NCBI RefSeq assembly: GCF_014131695.1
Contig: NZ_CP036346.1
Coordinates: 1,302,001-1,366,000, forward strand
Direction of reading: 5' to 3'
Source of the DNA: Thomasclavelia ramosa DSM 1402
GTDB lineage: Bacteria; Bacillota_I; Bacilli_A; Erysipelotrichales; Coprobacillaceae
Length of the DNA: 64,000 bases
The translations under genes were made by a program, and so were the position numbers. The notes beneath the pieces were generated by a model, which worked only from the letters and a program-made list of their open reading frames with translations, was not told the origin of the DNA and did no database searches. Of this stretch, positions 24,808 to 34,575 are shown piece by piece (positions within the stretch are counted from its first letter, which is position 1; each line of letters starts with the position of its first letter).

Positions 24808-27528
24808 ATGAAAAGAAAAGTACATGTGATCCCTCATTCACATTGGGATCGAGAATGGTATTTTACAACTTCAAGATCAAAAGTTTATTTAATGAAAGAT
24901 CTTAAAGACGTTTTAGATACATTAGAGACAAATAATGATTTTAAATATTTTATGGTCGATGCTCAAGGTTCATTATTAGAAGATTACATTAAATGGATGC
25001 CACAAGATAAACAAAGAATTAAAAAACTTGTCAAAGCTAAAAAATTAATCATTGGACCTTGGTATACTCAAAGTGATCAACTAGTAATTTCTGGTGAAAG
25101 TATCGTTCGAAATATGTATTATGGAATGAAGTGTTGTGAAACTTTCGGAGAGTATATGAATGTGGGTTATGTTCCTGATTCATTTGGACAGTCAGGTAAT
25201 ATGCCTCAAATATATCGCCAGTTTGGAATTGAAGATACTTTATTTTGGCGAGGCGTTAGTGATGATATGGTCAAACATACCGATTATAATTGGCGTGGTG
25301 ATGATGGCAGTGTTGTTTTTACTACCCAAATTCCTTTTGGTTATTATATTGGTGGAAATATACCTGAAGATGATAAAGCAAGTGATGAGTTTTGGCAAAA
25401 AGAATGTTTTGAAAAAGCAGGTAGCCGTAGTGCTACAAAACATATTTACTTTCCTAATGGATTTGATCAGGCTCCAATTCGTAAAAATCTTCCTGATTTG
25501 ATTAAGAAAAGAAATGAAAAAGATCCTGATAATGAATACATTATTAGTTGTGTTGAAGACTATATTAAAGATGTAAAAAGTGAAAAACCTGATTTAGAAG
25601 AAGTGAGTGGTGAATTAGTAATTGCAAAGCATATGCGGATTCATAAATCGATTTTTTCATCACGAAGTGATTTGAAAGTGTTAAATACGCAAGTACAAAA
25701 TTATGTTACTAATATTTTAGAACCGATGTTAACAATGTCGTATCATTTAGGTAATGATTATCCTCATAGTGCAGTTAGTGAGATTTGGAAATTGTTATTT
25801 GAAAATGCAGCTCATGATTCAATTGGATCATGTATTTCTGATAACGCTAATGAAGATGTATATATGCGCTATAAACAAGCTCGGGATATTGCGGTTAATT
25901 TAGTTGAGTTACATTCACGTTTGATTGCAACTAAAATCAAGAATAAAACTAATAATGAGATCACCTTAACATTATTTAATACATTACCAAAAAAACGTAA
26001 TGATACAATTATTTTTGAAACATATTTACCAGCTGATAATTTTGCAATTAAGGATAATCATGGTAATCATGTTAAATATACTGTAATTGAAAAAACAGAT
26101 CTTACTGACTATGTTTTATCACAAACAATTCGATTAAATCCTAGTAAAAATATCTATCTGCCTAGTGTAGTCTATCAAGCAAAGATTGCCATCGAAGCTA
26201 GAGATGTACCAGCATTAGGTTATGTGCAATATACAATTGATTTGGATGATAAATCTAATGACGATCTTCAAGAAATAACAAGCATGGAAAATGAGTATTA
26301 TCAAATTACAGTTAATAAGCAAGGAAGTCTTGATATCTATGATAAACTAGCTGATTATCATTATCAAAATCAAGCTGTTCTTGTTGAAAATGGTGATGAT
26401 GGTGACAGCTTCAATTACTCGCCGCCACGTCAGGATTTAGAAATATTTTCTATTAACAGTGAATTTGATTACCAGATAACTGGCTCTAGTCTTTATCAAA
26501 AGACAACGATCAATTATAAAATGGATATTCCTGCTGATTTACAAGAACGGGCTAAACAACAGACAAGTATTAAGTTACCAGTAACTTTAGAAGTGGTTTT
26601 AAGAAAAGGTTCAAATATAATTGATCTAAACGTACATGTCGATAATCAAGGATTATCACATCGTTTATGCATCTTATTTGATAGTGCGCTGACGACTAAA
26701 TTCAATTATGCTGATCAGCAGTTTGGTTTGATCAAACGACCAAACACTTATGATAAAGAAATGGAGTTATATCTTGAAGGGTTAGGAAACCAGGAGAAGG
26801 CAGAAAAACCAAAAGAATTAGCTAATTGGGTCAATGATCAATCTACTTGGCAAGAACCACCAATATCAATTGAACCAACGCAAAGCTATGTTGCTCTTGC
26901 TGATAAAAATAGAGGAATTGCGGTTATTCCCCAAGGGGTTCGCGAATATGAAATCATTGGTGAGCAAGGAAATCAAATTAGATTAACATTGTTTAGAACA
27001 TATGGTTTTATGGGTAAAGAAAATTTAGTTTATCGCCCCGGTCGAGCTTCAGGCGAAAGAATCATTGCAACTCCAGCTGCCCAGTTATTAAAAGAAATGG
27101 ATTTTAAATTAGGATTTACAACTTTTAACTGTGATATTAATAATGCTAATATTGATACTTTAGCCAAAGAATATAACACCCCAATTGAAGTATATGAATA
27201 CGCAGACTTTTTAAATGGCAGATTGATTTTTGCCCAAGAAGATGAGGAACAAATTTTACCAGTTACTAATTCATTATTTGAAAGTGAAAATAACTTAGTT
27301 GTTAGTGCAATCAAAAAAAGTGAAGATGGTGAAGGATATATAATTCGTCTATTTAATGGTAAAGATCATCAGGATATTGGTGATAAACTAACTTTTAATT
27401 TTGATATAAGTGAAGCATATTATACTAATTTAAAGGAAGAGAAGATTGAGCAAATAGATGTTGTTGATAATAGTGTAGTAATTAAATCAATATCACATTG
27501 TAAATTTATTACGATATTAATAAAATAA
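24808..27528 (+). CDS. GH38 alpha-mannosidase, MngB-like (phospho-mannosyl hydrolase)
   Basis: A 906-residue cytoplasmic glycoside hydrolase family 38 enzyme. The N-terminus (VHVIPHSHWDREWYFTT) carries the zinc-binding HxHWD motif, YVPDSFGQSG contains the nucleophile Asp near residue 124, and NAAHDSIGSC supplies another zinc histidine. From memory it aligns closely with E. coli MngB, which cleaves 2-O-(6-phospho-mannosyl)-glycerate to mannose-6-phosphate and glycerate. The adjacent PTS supports a phosphorylated substrate, but other alpha-mannosides are possible. AAAGGAG precedes the ATG; a terminator follows. Confidence 0.9.
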   Translation: MKRKVHVIPHSHWDREWYFTTSRSKVYLMKDLKDVLDTLETNNDFKYFMVDAQGSLLEDYIKWMPQDKQRIKKLVKAKKLIIGPWYTQSDQLVISGESIVRNMYYGMKCCETFGEYMNVGYVPDSFGQSGNMPQIYRQFGIEDTLFWRGVSDDMVKHTDYNWRGDDGSVVFTTQIPFGYYIGGNIPEDDKASDEFWQKECFEKAGSRSATKHIYFPNGFDQAPIRKNLPDLIKKRNEKDPDNEYIISCVEDYIKDVKSEKPDLEEVSGELVIAKHMRIHKSIFSSRSDLKVLNTQVQNYVTNILEPMLTMSYHLGNDYPHSAVSEIWKLLFENAAHDSIGSCISDNANEDVYMRYKQARDIAVNLVELHSRLIATKIKNKTNNEITLTLFNTLPKKRNDTIIFETYLPADNFAIKDNHGNHVKYTVIEKTDLTDYVLSQTIRLNPSKNIYLPSVVYQAKIAIEARDVPALGYVQYTIDLDDKSNDDLQEITSMENEYYQITVNKQGSLDIYDKLADYHYQNQAVLVENGDDGDSFNYSPPRQDLEIFSINSEFDYQITGSSLYQKTTINYKMDIPADLQERAKQQTSIKLPVTLEVVLRKGSNIIDLNVHVDNQGLSHRLCILFDSALTTKFNYADQQFGLIKRPNTYDKEMELYLEGLGNQEKAEKPKELANWVNDQSTWQEPPISIEPTQSYVALADKNRGIAVIPQGVREYEIIGEQGNQIRLTLFRTYGFMGKENLVYRPGRASGERIIATPAAQLLKEMDFKLGFTTFNCDINNANIDTLAKEYNTPIEVYEYADFLNGRLIFAQEDEEQILPVTNSLFESENNLVVSAIKKSEDGEGYIIRLFNGKDHQDIGDKLTFNFDISEAYYTNLKEEKIEQIDVVDNSVVIKSISHCKFITILIK

Positions 27529-27535
27529 TTATAAT

Positions 27536-27589
27536 AAACCTATATAGAAAATTACAATCATTATGATTGTAATTCTAATAGGTTTTTTT
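27536..27589 (+). terminator. Terminator of the PTS-mannosidase operon
   Basis: AACCTAT pairs with ATAGGTT around an inner AATTACAATCA/TGATTGTAATT stem, followed by seven T. Confidence 0.88.
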
Positions 27590-27590
27590 A

Positions 27591-27900
27591 TTATAATCAC
27601 ATATTTTTTATTAGAGCAATGATTAAAAGTAATAGTAGGTAGTTGATTTTTAAGGGGCTAAGTTAATATATTTTTAAATATAAAATGGTAAAAGTATTGA
27701 TATATATTTTTTTATTAAGATATGAAAAGGGGAAAAGTGCGTAAGTGAGAATAAAATTAATCAAAAAATAAAAATGTAAATATAGATACTATAAATATTA
27801 GTATTAATCCTAAAAAAGACGCCTATTTAATATAGTATTAAACATAATTAAAAAATATTTTTACTAGAAAATAATAACAGTTAATTTTTGTTGTTATTAA
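27591..27900. other. AT-rich region upstream of cas operon
   Basis: No gene is seen. It contains AAAAGTATTGATA (27690-27702), identical to 13 bases around the -35 box of the CRISPR leader, and TTTTACTAG (27860-27868), also present in the leader. These may be chance in AT-rich DNA or traces of an old leader. Confidence 0.35.
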
Positions 27901-27940
27901 TGTAAGCGCTTTTGCTTATGAGATAAATATATATTATAAT
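27901..27940 (+). promoter_or_regulatory. cas operon promoter overlapped by cre-like site
   Basis: TTGCTT (27912-27917) and TATAAT (27935-27940) are 17 bases apart. TGTAAGCGCTTTTG (27901-27914) resembles the CcpA cre consensus TGAAAGCGCTTTCA at 11 of 14 positions and overlaps the -35 box. Confidence 0.6.
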
Positions 27941-27971
27941 AAAAATATGTAAAAAAATGGAGAGTATAGAG

Positions 27972-28664
27972 ATGGATGTATATGAAATAAAGATAAAATT
28001 ATATTTATTGAAAGATATAAAAATTGAAGAAACACAGACTTATTTAGCATACTTTATTGATAGTGTAATGGTTAAAGATAATATGTTTTTAGGTATACAT
28101 GAGACTAATCAGTATAAGTTTTATACTTTTGATAGTTTGTATCCTTTAGCTAAAAATGGGGTTTATCAAAAAGATAATTCGTATATGTTTAGAATAAGAA
28201 CGTTAGATTATCAATTAGCTCAATATTTATATGATACTTTAGCTAAAAATCGGACTAAAGAATTTCAAGGTCTGACCGCTGAGGTTAAAATAATTAAACC
28301 AAAATTAATCAAAAAAATATATACACTTACACCAGTGATTTTAAAAACAGAGCAGGGATACTGGAAAAACAGCATTAAAACAGAGGATTTTGAAAAACGA
28401 TTAAAAACTAATTTAATTAAAAAATACAAAGATATAACTGGTGAAGAAATTAATGAAGATTTTCAATTATATTATCAAATTAATTTTAAAAATAAGGTTC
28501 CGGTATCGAGAAAATATAAAGGAATTAAATTATTAGGGGATATGATTGAATTAGAAATTGCAGAAAATGATAATGCTCAAAAATTAGCTTTTTTAGCAAT
28601 CGGATCAGGTTTGTTAGAAATGAACGCTAGAGGATTTGGATTTGTTAATTACATATATTATTGA
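27972..28664 (+). CDS. cas6: Cas6 CRISPR endoribonuclease
   Basis: A protein of about 230 residues with the Cas6 RAMP layout: an N-terminal ferredoxin-like strand (MDVYEIKIKLYLLKDI) and the C-terminal glycine-rich loop in GSGLLEMNARGFGFVNYI. Cas6 cuts the repeat RNA eight bases before its end, here leaving the ATTGAAAT handle. The ATG at 27972 is preferred over 27957 because GGAGAG lies seven bases before it. It is the first gene of the eight-gene cas operon. Confidence 0.9.
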   Translation: MDVYEIKIKLYLLKDIKIEETQTYLAYFIDSVMVKDNMFLGIHETNQYKFYTFDSLYPLAKNGVYQKDNSYMFRIRTLDYQLAQYLYDTLAKNRTKEFQGLTAEVKIIKPKLIKKIYTLTPVILKTEQGYWKNSIKTEDFEKRLKTNLIKKYKDITGEEINEDFQLYYQINFKNKVPVSRKYKGIKLLGDMIELEIAENDNAQKLAFLAIGSGLLEMNARGFGFVNYIYY

Positions 28665-28678
28665 AAGGAGGTTATATA

Positions 28679-30409
28679 ATGCTTGATGAATGTTTACGAA
28701 TTTTTAAGCAAGAGCTTAAAGATAATACAAATTTAGTTTTAAATACAATAATTTTGGCTGACGGGGATTATGTTTTAGTACATGATGATGGTACTTATGA
28801 TGTAGAAAAAATTAAATATTCAAAAAAAGATCATTGTTTTATTGAAAAACCTGAAGATGATCTATATGAAAAATTATGTTTTTATGATTATCAAAGTCAA
28901 GTAATAGATACCCAAAAAACTTTTGATCTTCCTCATAAATTAATTCTTTCAAATAACTATTTATCATATTTTGTAAAAAAAGAAAAATTGAATAATAAAA
29001 AGAAAATTAATGATGCAACTGAAAAATATTTTTTAGCATTAAGTAATCCTAGAGCTAAGTATAATGGTAAAGATTTAGAGATGTATAATTTTGTGACTCA
29101 AAATATCAGCGAAGTTGATAAAAGAAGATTATTGCAAAATAAGCAGTGGTTAAAACAATATATTTATAATTTGGATGGTGTTGATTATAATGAAAAAGAT
29201 TATTTAAAGATTTTTTTTGAAGCAGATTATCATCAATATATTAATGAAGGAAACCGTTATCTTTTGACAAAAATATTTAACTGTAACGATTATAACACTT
29301 ATGAAAATGAAACAGTGTATGGAGTACCAAATTATAATATGCAATTAAATTCTAACAAACCATTTTTAAAAAATATGACAAGAATGCATAAAGTTCCATT
29401 TAAACTTTCCTTGGAAGAAGCATTGATACAAAAACAGTTTTTTGATTATTTATTAAATTATGCTAATAAAGGTAAAACAAATATCTATATTAGTAGTAAT
29501 GAGAATGATACTAAAAGAATTTATTTTTTAGATAACACCAAAAAAATAAAAAAGGGATTTAATGGGCTTTATCTTAAAATTAAAAAAGACAAAGAATTAA
29601 AAATAGAGTATATAGATACAGTTACTGATTATAAAGAATATTTAAGTCCTATGTTTAATTTTCGAAATGTGATTGGTGCTTTTGATGATGAATACTATCA
29701 AGAGTATAATAAAAGAAATGAGGTAGAAAAATTACTTAATGATGTCTTGTTTTCCAAGTTTTTAATTAATAATTATTTTACGGATCCAGATAGTATAATA
29801 AGTATTAAGGGTGAAAATATTGATGTTTATAAAAAGAATCTTATTACGTGTAGAGAAGCAATTTTTGCTTGGATACATGTAGGGGCAGTGGGAAATATTA
29901 AAAATATTTTGCCAAAAGCAGCGTTAGAAACAACGATTCACTCTATAAAAATGGGACATATTAAATTGGCTCAAAGACAATTTAATCTTTATTTTGCTAT
30001 AAATGAATATTTTAATAAACAGGAGAATGGTATGAAAGATCTAAGAGAAAGTATTAGAACAAAAATAAATTCCCAACAGCAAATGAAAATAGAAAATGAT
30101 TTAGAATATAGTTTTGCAGTTGGACAAGCAATAGCTTATCTTCAGTCAAAGAGCAAAGCTAAGAATAAAACTCAAGATTTTATTAATCAATTTATAACTA
30201 TTAAGAGAGATGATTCTATGAAATCAAAATTGAAAAATTTATACTTACATTATAATTATGCTTTATCTACAGGTAAGACACGTTTCAATATGTTGTTTGG
30301 GATGATTATGGAATATCAGAGTGATCAAAAAATAAATCAAAACATGTTGATTGCTGGTTATATTGGAGAAAACTTAATTTATGAAAAGGGAGAAAACGAA
30401 AATGGATAA
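28679..30409 (+). CDS. cas8b: Cas8b large Cascade subunit (type I-B)
   Basis: A 576-residue lysine- and asparagine-rich protein placed between cas6 and cas7, the position of the large subunit in type I-B. Its sequence fits the TM1802/Csh1-type Cas8b family from memory; Cas8b recognises the PAM and supports recruitment of Cas3. The ATG at 28679 follows AGGAGG by seven bases; an in-frame TTG at 28661 overlaps the cas6 stop and is unlikely. The C-terminal part is helical, as expected for a small-subunit-like region. The gene overlaps cas7 by eight bases. Confidence 0.85.
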   Translation: MLDECLRIFKQELKDNTNLVLNTIILADGDYVLVHDDGTYDVEKIKYSKKDHCFIEKPEDDLYEKLCFYDYQSQVIDTQKTFDLPHKLILSNNYLSYFVKKEKLNNKKKINDATEKYFLALSNPRAKYNGKDLEMYNFVTQNISEVDKRRLLQNKQWLKQYIYNLDGVDYNEKDYLKIFFEADYHQYINEGNRYLLTKIFNCNDYNTYENETVYGVPNYNMQLNSNKPFLKNMTRMHKVPFKLSLEEALIQKQFFDYLLNYANKGKTNIYISSNENDTKRIYFLDNTKKIKKGFNGLYLKIKKDKELKIEYIDTVTDYKEYLSPMFNFRNVIGAFDDEYYQEYNKRNEVEKLLNDVLFSKFLINNYFTDPDSIISIKGENIDVYKKNLITCREAIFAWIHVGAVGNIKNILPKAALETTIHSIKMGHIKLAQRQFNLYFAINEYFNKQENGMKDLRESIRTKINSQQQMKIENDLEYSFAVGQAIAYLQSKSKAKNKTQDFINQFITIKRDDSMKSKLKNLYLHYNYALSTGKTRFNMLFGMIMEYQSDQKINQNMLIAGYIGENLIYEKGENENG

Positions 30410-31319
30410 AAGAGTATATGGAGTGATTGGAGTATCATCAAAAATGGCAAATTGGAATGCTGATTTTTCTGGCTATCCTAGAAGTCTATCTGATGGAACG
30501 ATTTTTGGTAGTGACAAAGCTTTAAAATATCCAATGAGAAAAATGTGGGACAATGAAGGTAAAAAGGTATTATATATGAAATCTATGAATTTTTCAAAAA
30601 AAAATGATACTATAACATTAGTACCAAATTCATTAAAAGAGAGATATGAAAAATTATTTGCTGTTGATGATTTAAAAAAATGTAAAGATAATAAGGAAGT
30701 ATTAACTAATTTAATGACTGCTGTTGATGTTAAAAACTTTGGAGCAACATTTGCAGAAGCTAAAAATAATATTTCAATTACTGGTGCTGTTCAGTTTGGG
30801 CAGGGAATTAATAAATATGGTGATAGTGATCTTGAAACAATGCAAATACTATCACCATTTAGAGATACAAAAGATGCAGAAGCAAAAAATTCAACTATAG
30901 GGACTAAAAAAATAATCAATGAAGCACATTATTTCTATCCTTTTTCAATTAATCCTAGTGCTTATAAAGAACTTGTGGCTTTAGGAGTCACAGATGGCTA
31001 CACTGAAGAAGATTATTTAAATTTTAAAAGAACGGCTTTAGTAGCAGCAACTTCTTTTTCATCAAACGCTAAAGAAGGATGTCAAAATGAATTTGCTTTA
31101 TTTGTGGAAACTAAATTGGATACATATTTACCAAATTTAAGCGAGTATATTAGTTTTGAAAAAGCAGATATTAATAAAATTAAAATTGAATGTAACATGT
31201 TAAATGAATTAGAAGATATTTTAAATATTGAAATTTATTATAATCCTGAAACAACAGTTTTAGAATCTAATTTAGAAAAAGCTAAAATCTATAATTTGAT
31301 TACTAAAAAAGAGGTGTAG
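30402..31319 (+). CDS. cas7: Cas7 backbone subunit (Csh2 type)
   Basis: A 305-residue RAMP protein with the Csh2-type start KRVYGVIGVSSKMANWNADF and the segment IFGSDKALKYPMRKMW. Several copies coat the crRNA spacer to form the Cascade filament. The ATG at 30402 follows AAGGGAG and overlaps the end of cas8b, indicating coupled translation; an upstream ATG at 30381 lies inside cas8b without a ribosome site. The region ITGAVQFGQGINKYG near residue 127 is typical of the family. Confidence 0.9.
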   Translation: MDKRVYGVIGVSSKMANWNADFSGYPRSLSDGTIFGSDKALKYPMRKMWDNEGKKVLYMKSMNFSKKNDTITLVPNSLKERYEKLFAVDDLKKCKDNKEVLTNLMTAVDVKNFGATFAEAKNNISITGAVQFGQGINKYGDSDLETMQILSPFRDTKDAEAKNSTIGTKKIINEAHYFYPFSINPSAYKELVALGVTDGYTEEDYLNFKRTALVAATSFSSNAKEGCQNEFALFVETKLDTYLPNLSEYISFEKADINKIKIECNMLNELEDILNIEIYYNPETTVLESNLEKAKIYNLITKKEV

Positions 31320-31321
31320 AT

Positions 31322-32020
31322 ATGCAAGCACTTAAGTTTACTTTAAGTGGTAAAACTGCTTTTTTTAAGCGACCGGAAGTAAATACGTATTATTTTACTT
31401 TTGGTAATATTCATAGAGTTGCGCTATTAGGAATATTTGGGGCAATTTTAGGTTATCAGGGCTATAATAATACAATTGAACTACCAGAGTTTTATCAAAA
31501 ATTAAAAGATATCAAATTATCTATTTTGCCTCAAAATGAAAAGGGTTATTTTTCAAAGAAAATTCAATATTATAACAATTCAGTTGGTTATGCATCCAAA
31601 CAACAAGGAGGTAATTTAATTATAAAAGAACAATGGCTGGAAAATGTTTGTTGGGATATTGTTGTTTTGTTGGATAATGAGGAGGCGAATAAATTAGCTA
31701 AAGCTATAATAAACAAAAAATGTATTTTTATACCCTATTTAGGTAAAAATGATCATCCAGCTAATATCACTGATCCTGTAATTGTTGATTTACAAAAACG
31801 TGATATTGATAAAGAAACGCTTGACTGCTTATTTCCTTCAGGAAATTTCAAAAAAGCAGAGGATGTATATGTTAATTTTTATAAATATCAAGAAAGTTTA
31901 CCAATTGGATTAAATGAAAAAACGGGATTGTATGAGTATATGACATTTATTCATACGAACTTTTATGTGGATAAAGGTGCAGTATATAGTTTTAATGATA
32001 AAAACATTGTATTTTATTAA
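31322..32020 (+). CDS. cas5: Cas5 (type I-B) Cascade subunit
   Basis: A 232-residue RAMP protein starting MQALKFTLSGKTAFFKRPEV, the usual Cas5b opening, followed by the glycine-rich stretch LLGIFGAILGYQGY. Cas5 binds the 5' handle of the crRNA and caps the Cas7 filament. It starts two bases after the cas7 stop codon. A terminator-like hairpin directly after its stop separates the Cascade genes from cas3. Confidence 0.9.
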   Translation: MQALKFTLSGKTAFFKRPEVNTYYFTFGNIHRVALLGIFGAILGYQGYNNTIELPEFYQKLKDIKLSILPQNEKGYFSKKIQYYNNSVGYASKQQGGNLIIKEQWLENVCWDIVVLLDNEEANKLAKAIINKKCIFIPYLGKNDHPANITDPVIVDLQKRDIDKETLDCLFPSGNFKKAEDVYVNFYKYQESLPIGLNEKTGLYEYMTFIHTNFYVDKGAVYSFNDKNIVFY

Positions 32021-32040
32021 CCCGCTATTAAGCGGGTTTT
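32019..32040 (+). terminator. Hairpin between cas5 and cas3
   Basis: AACCCGC (32019-32025) pairs with GCGGGTT (32032-32038), followed by TTATT, 18 bases before the cas3 ATG. The T-run is short, so termination may be partial. Confidence 0.6.
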
Positions 32041-32057
32041 ATTGAAGGGAGAATATT

Positions 32058-34565
32058 ATGGATATCGATAAATATCTAGTTTCGCTAGAAAAAATAATAA
32101 TTAATATTGATCAGTGCTATGGACATAGAGATGATGATCATCAAGAAACAATTAATGAACATATTCAATTATGCACGAAATATTTAAAAGAGATATTTAA
32201 ATTAAAGAAATTGGATTCAATTTTAAAATCTTTTAACATTTCTTTAGGAGAGGGGTTATCAAATGAAGGAAAAGAAATGTTTAATGAGTTATTTTTTAAC
32301 ACAATTACCTTTCATGATACCGGAAAAATAAATCCGTTTTTTCAAAAAAATAAAATGAATAATCCAGTAATGAATTATTTAAATCCGCCAAAAAATTTAA
32401 AATCTGATCATTCGAAATTATCGGCATACATCTATTTAGGAACTTATTTAAATAAATTGAATAGGTTATCAAGGAATGATATTGGATTAATAAAACCGAT
32501 TGTTTATATAAATGCATTTGTTATTTCTCGACATCATGCTAAGATTGATGATTTTAGAACATATTTTATGGATAAACTTGACAGTGATGATATTTTGGAA
32601 AAAAGAATTATTGAATGGATGAACGATGAGAAATTTATAAGTCAGTTTACTGAGAAATTAAGTCTCGATTCATTGAATACAGATGAGTATAATTATATAT
32701 TTGAAAAGCTAGAGAAATATGAAATGAATATACAAATAGATCTATATGCTTATGTTAGATTCTTATATTCACTTCTGGTTTTTTGTGATTATTATGCAAC
32801 AAGTGAATTTTATGGTGATAATAAAAACAATGTAATGCTTAAAGATGCTGATTTTGGTGAAATCATTGAACTATATGATAATAGTGAATTAGTTACTAAG
32901 ATTAGAAAAAATGATATTGGTAAAGAAAAAATCAATGCATTAAGAACAAAAGTATTCTTAGAAGCGGAAAGAAATTTACTAGAAAATATTGATAAAAATA
33001 TTTTTTATTTAGAAGCTCCAACCGGGAGTGGTAAAAGTAACACAGCATTAAATCTTAGTTTACGTTTAATTGAAAATGATGATAGTTTAAATAAGATAAT
33101 ATATGTATATCCTTTTAATACATTAGTAGAACAAAATCTAGCATCGTTAAATAAAATTTTTGGTAATAGTAAGGCTATGAATAATATTGCTGTCGTTAAT
33201 TCTACAACTCCATTAAAAAAGGATGAAGATGAAAACTTTTCGGATGAATATCAAAAAGCATTATTAGACCGTCAATTTCTAACATATCCAATTATTCTAA
33301 CGACCCACGTAGGTCTGTTTGATACTTTCTTTGGAAATAACCGAGAATCAGCGTTTGGTCTATGTCAATATGCAAATTCGGTAATAGTTTTAGATGAAAT
33401 CCAAAATTATCGAATTGAAATATGGAATGAGATGATCATCTTCTTAAAAGAGTTTGCTCAAATTCTTAATCTAAAAATAATTATCATGTCAGCAACATTA
33501 CCAGATTTAGAATTACTTACAGATGATCGTAGTAATTCAGTTTCATTAATAACAAATCCTCAAGAATATTTTTTAAATCCAATTTTTAAAGATCGAGTAA
33601 AAACAGATTATAGTCTAATAAATGTAGAAAATACTGAAGAAGCGTTATTAAATCATGTTTTAGAGATGAATAAGCTAAAGAAAAAAATAATGATTGAGTT
33701 TATTGTTAGAAAAAGTGCAGAAAAGTTCTATCGTCAATTAAAAGAGATAGAATTAGATTGTGAAGTTTTATTTATTAGTGGTTTTGATAGTGTATTAGAA
33801 AGAGAAAAAATCATTAGTACTGTTAAAACTTCAAAACATCTTATTTTAGTAGCAACCCAGGTAATTGAAGCCGGTGTCGATATTGATATGGATATCGGTT
33901 ATAAAGATATATCTAAACTTGATAGTGAAGAACAGTTTATGGGAAGAATAAATCGCTCATGTAAAGAAGATGGAAAAGGAATAGTATATTTCTTTAATTT
34001 AAATAAGGCAACCAATATTTATAAGGGGGATGAACGTGTTGCACAGAAAAATTTAACATTGTTTAATGATGATATGAAAAAAGTATTGTTAAAAAAGAAC
34101 TTTAATTATTATTACCAAAAACTTCTTAAGACTCTAGCAAATAGAGCTAAAAAGCCTGAAGAAAAAAATGTTCCCAATTTTTTTAGAGAAAGTGTTGCGT
34201 GTTTAGATTATCAGGCAGTAAGTAAACGAATGGAATTGATATTAGATACTAGAGATCGAGTAACGATATTTTTAGGAAGAACGGTAATTAATATTGATGG
34301 GGAAGAATTTGATGGTAAAGATATTTGGAATCAGTATGTAGATTTATTGAAAAATAATGAAATGGATTATGCTAAAAAAGTATATGAGTTGTCAGTGGTT
34401 AAAAGTATGATGAATTATTTTATGTATCAAGTTATTAAAAAAAATCAATTTGATTTTAAAGAGCAGGTTGGAGATATTTATTATATTGAAAATGGTGATG
34501 ATTATATTTTAGATGGTAAATTAAATACAGCCCTTTTTGAAACTGAGGATGAGTTATTTATATAG
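32058..34565 (+). CDS. cas3: Cas3 HD nuclease-helicase
   Basis: The 835-residue effector contains an N-terminal HD nuclease (GHRDDDHQETINEH, FHDTGK near residue 91, then SRHHAKIDDF) and an SF2 helicase with Walker A APTGSGKS near residue 320, VLDEIQNY near 446, MSATLP, and motif VI EQFMGRINRS. Cas3 is recruited to Cascade R-loops and degrades target DNA. All catalytic motifs appear intact. GGGAG precedes the ATG. It is downstream of a partial terminator, which could keep its level below the Cascade genes. Confidence 0.95.
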   Translation: MDIDKYLVSLEKIIINIDQCYGHRDDDHQETINEHIQLCTKYLKEIFKLKKLDSILKSFNISLGEGLSNEGKEMFNELFFNTITFHDTGKINPFFQKNKMNNPVMNYLNPPKNLKSDHSKLSAYIYLGTYLNKLNRLSRNDIGLIKPIVYINAFVISRHHAKIDDFRTYFMDKLDSDDILEKRIIEWMNDEKFISQFTEKLSLDSLNTDEYNYIFEKLEKYEMNIQIDLYAYVRFLYSLLVFCDYYATSEFYGDNKNNVMLKDADFGEIIELYDNSELVTKIRKNDIGKEKINALRTKVFLEAERNLLENIDKNIFYLEAPTGSGKSNTALNLSLRLIENDDSLNKIIYVYPFNTLVEQNLASLNKIFGNSKAMNNIAVVNSTTPLKKDEDENFSDEYQKALLDRQFLTYPIILTTHVGLFDTFFGNNRESAFGLCQYANSVIVLDEIQNYRIEIWNEMIIFLKEFAQILNLKIIIMSATLPDLELLTDDRSNSVSLITNPQEYFLNPIFKDRVKTDYSLINVENTEEALLNHVLEMNKLKKKIMIEFIVRKSAEKFYRQLKEIELDCEVLFISGFDSVLEREKIISTVKTSKHLILVATQVIEAGVDIDMDIGYKDISKLDSEEQFMGRINRSCKEDGKGIVYFFNLNKATNIYKGDERVAQKNLTLFNDDMKKVLLKKNFNYYYQKLLKTLANRAKKPEEKNVPNFFRESVACLDYQAVSKRMELILDTRDRVTIFLGRTVINIDGEEFDGKDIWNQYVDLLKNNEMDYAKKVYELSVVKSMMNYFMYQVIKKNQFDFKEQVGDIYYIENGDDYILDGKLNTALFETEDELFI

Positions 34566-34575
34566 AGGTAAGAAT

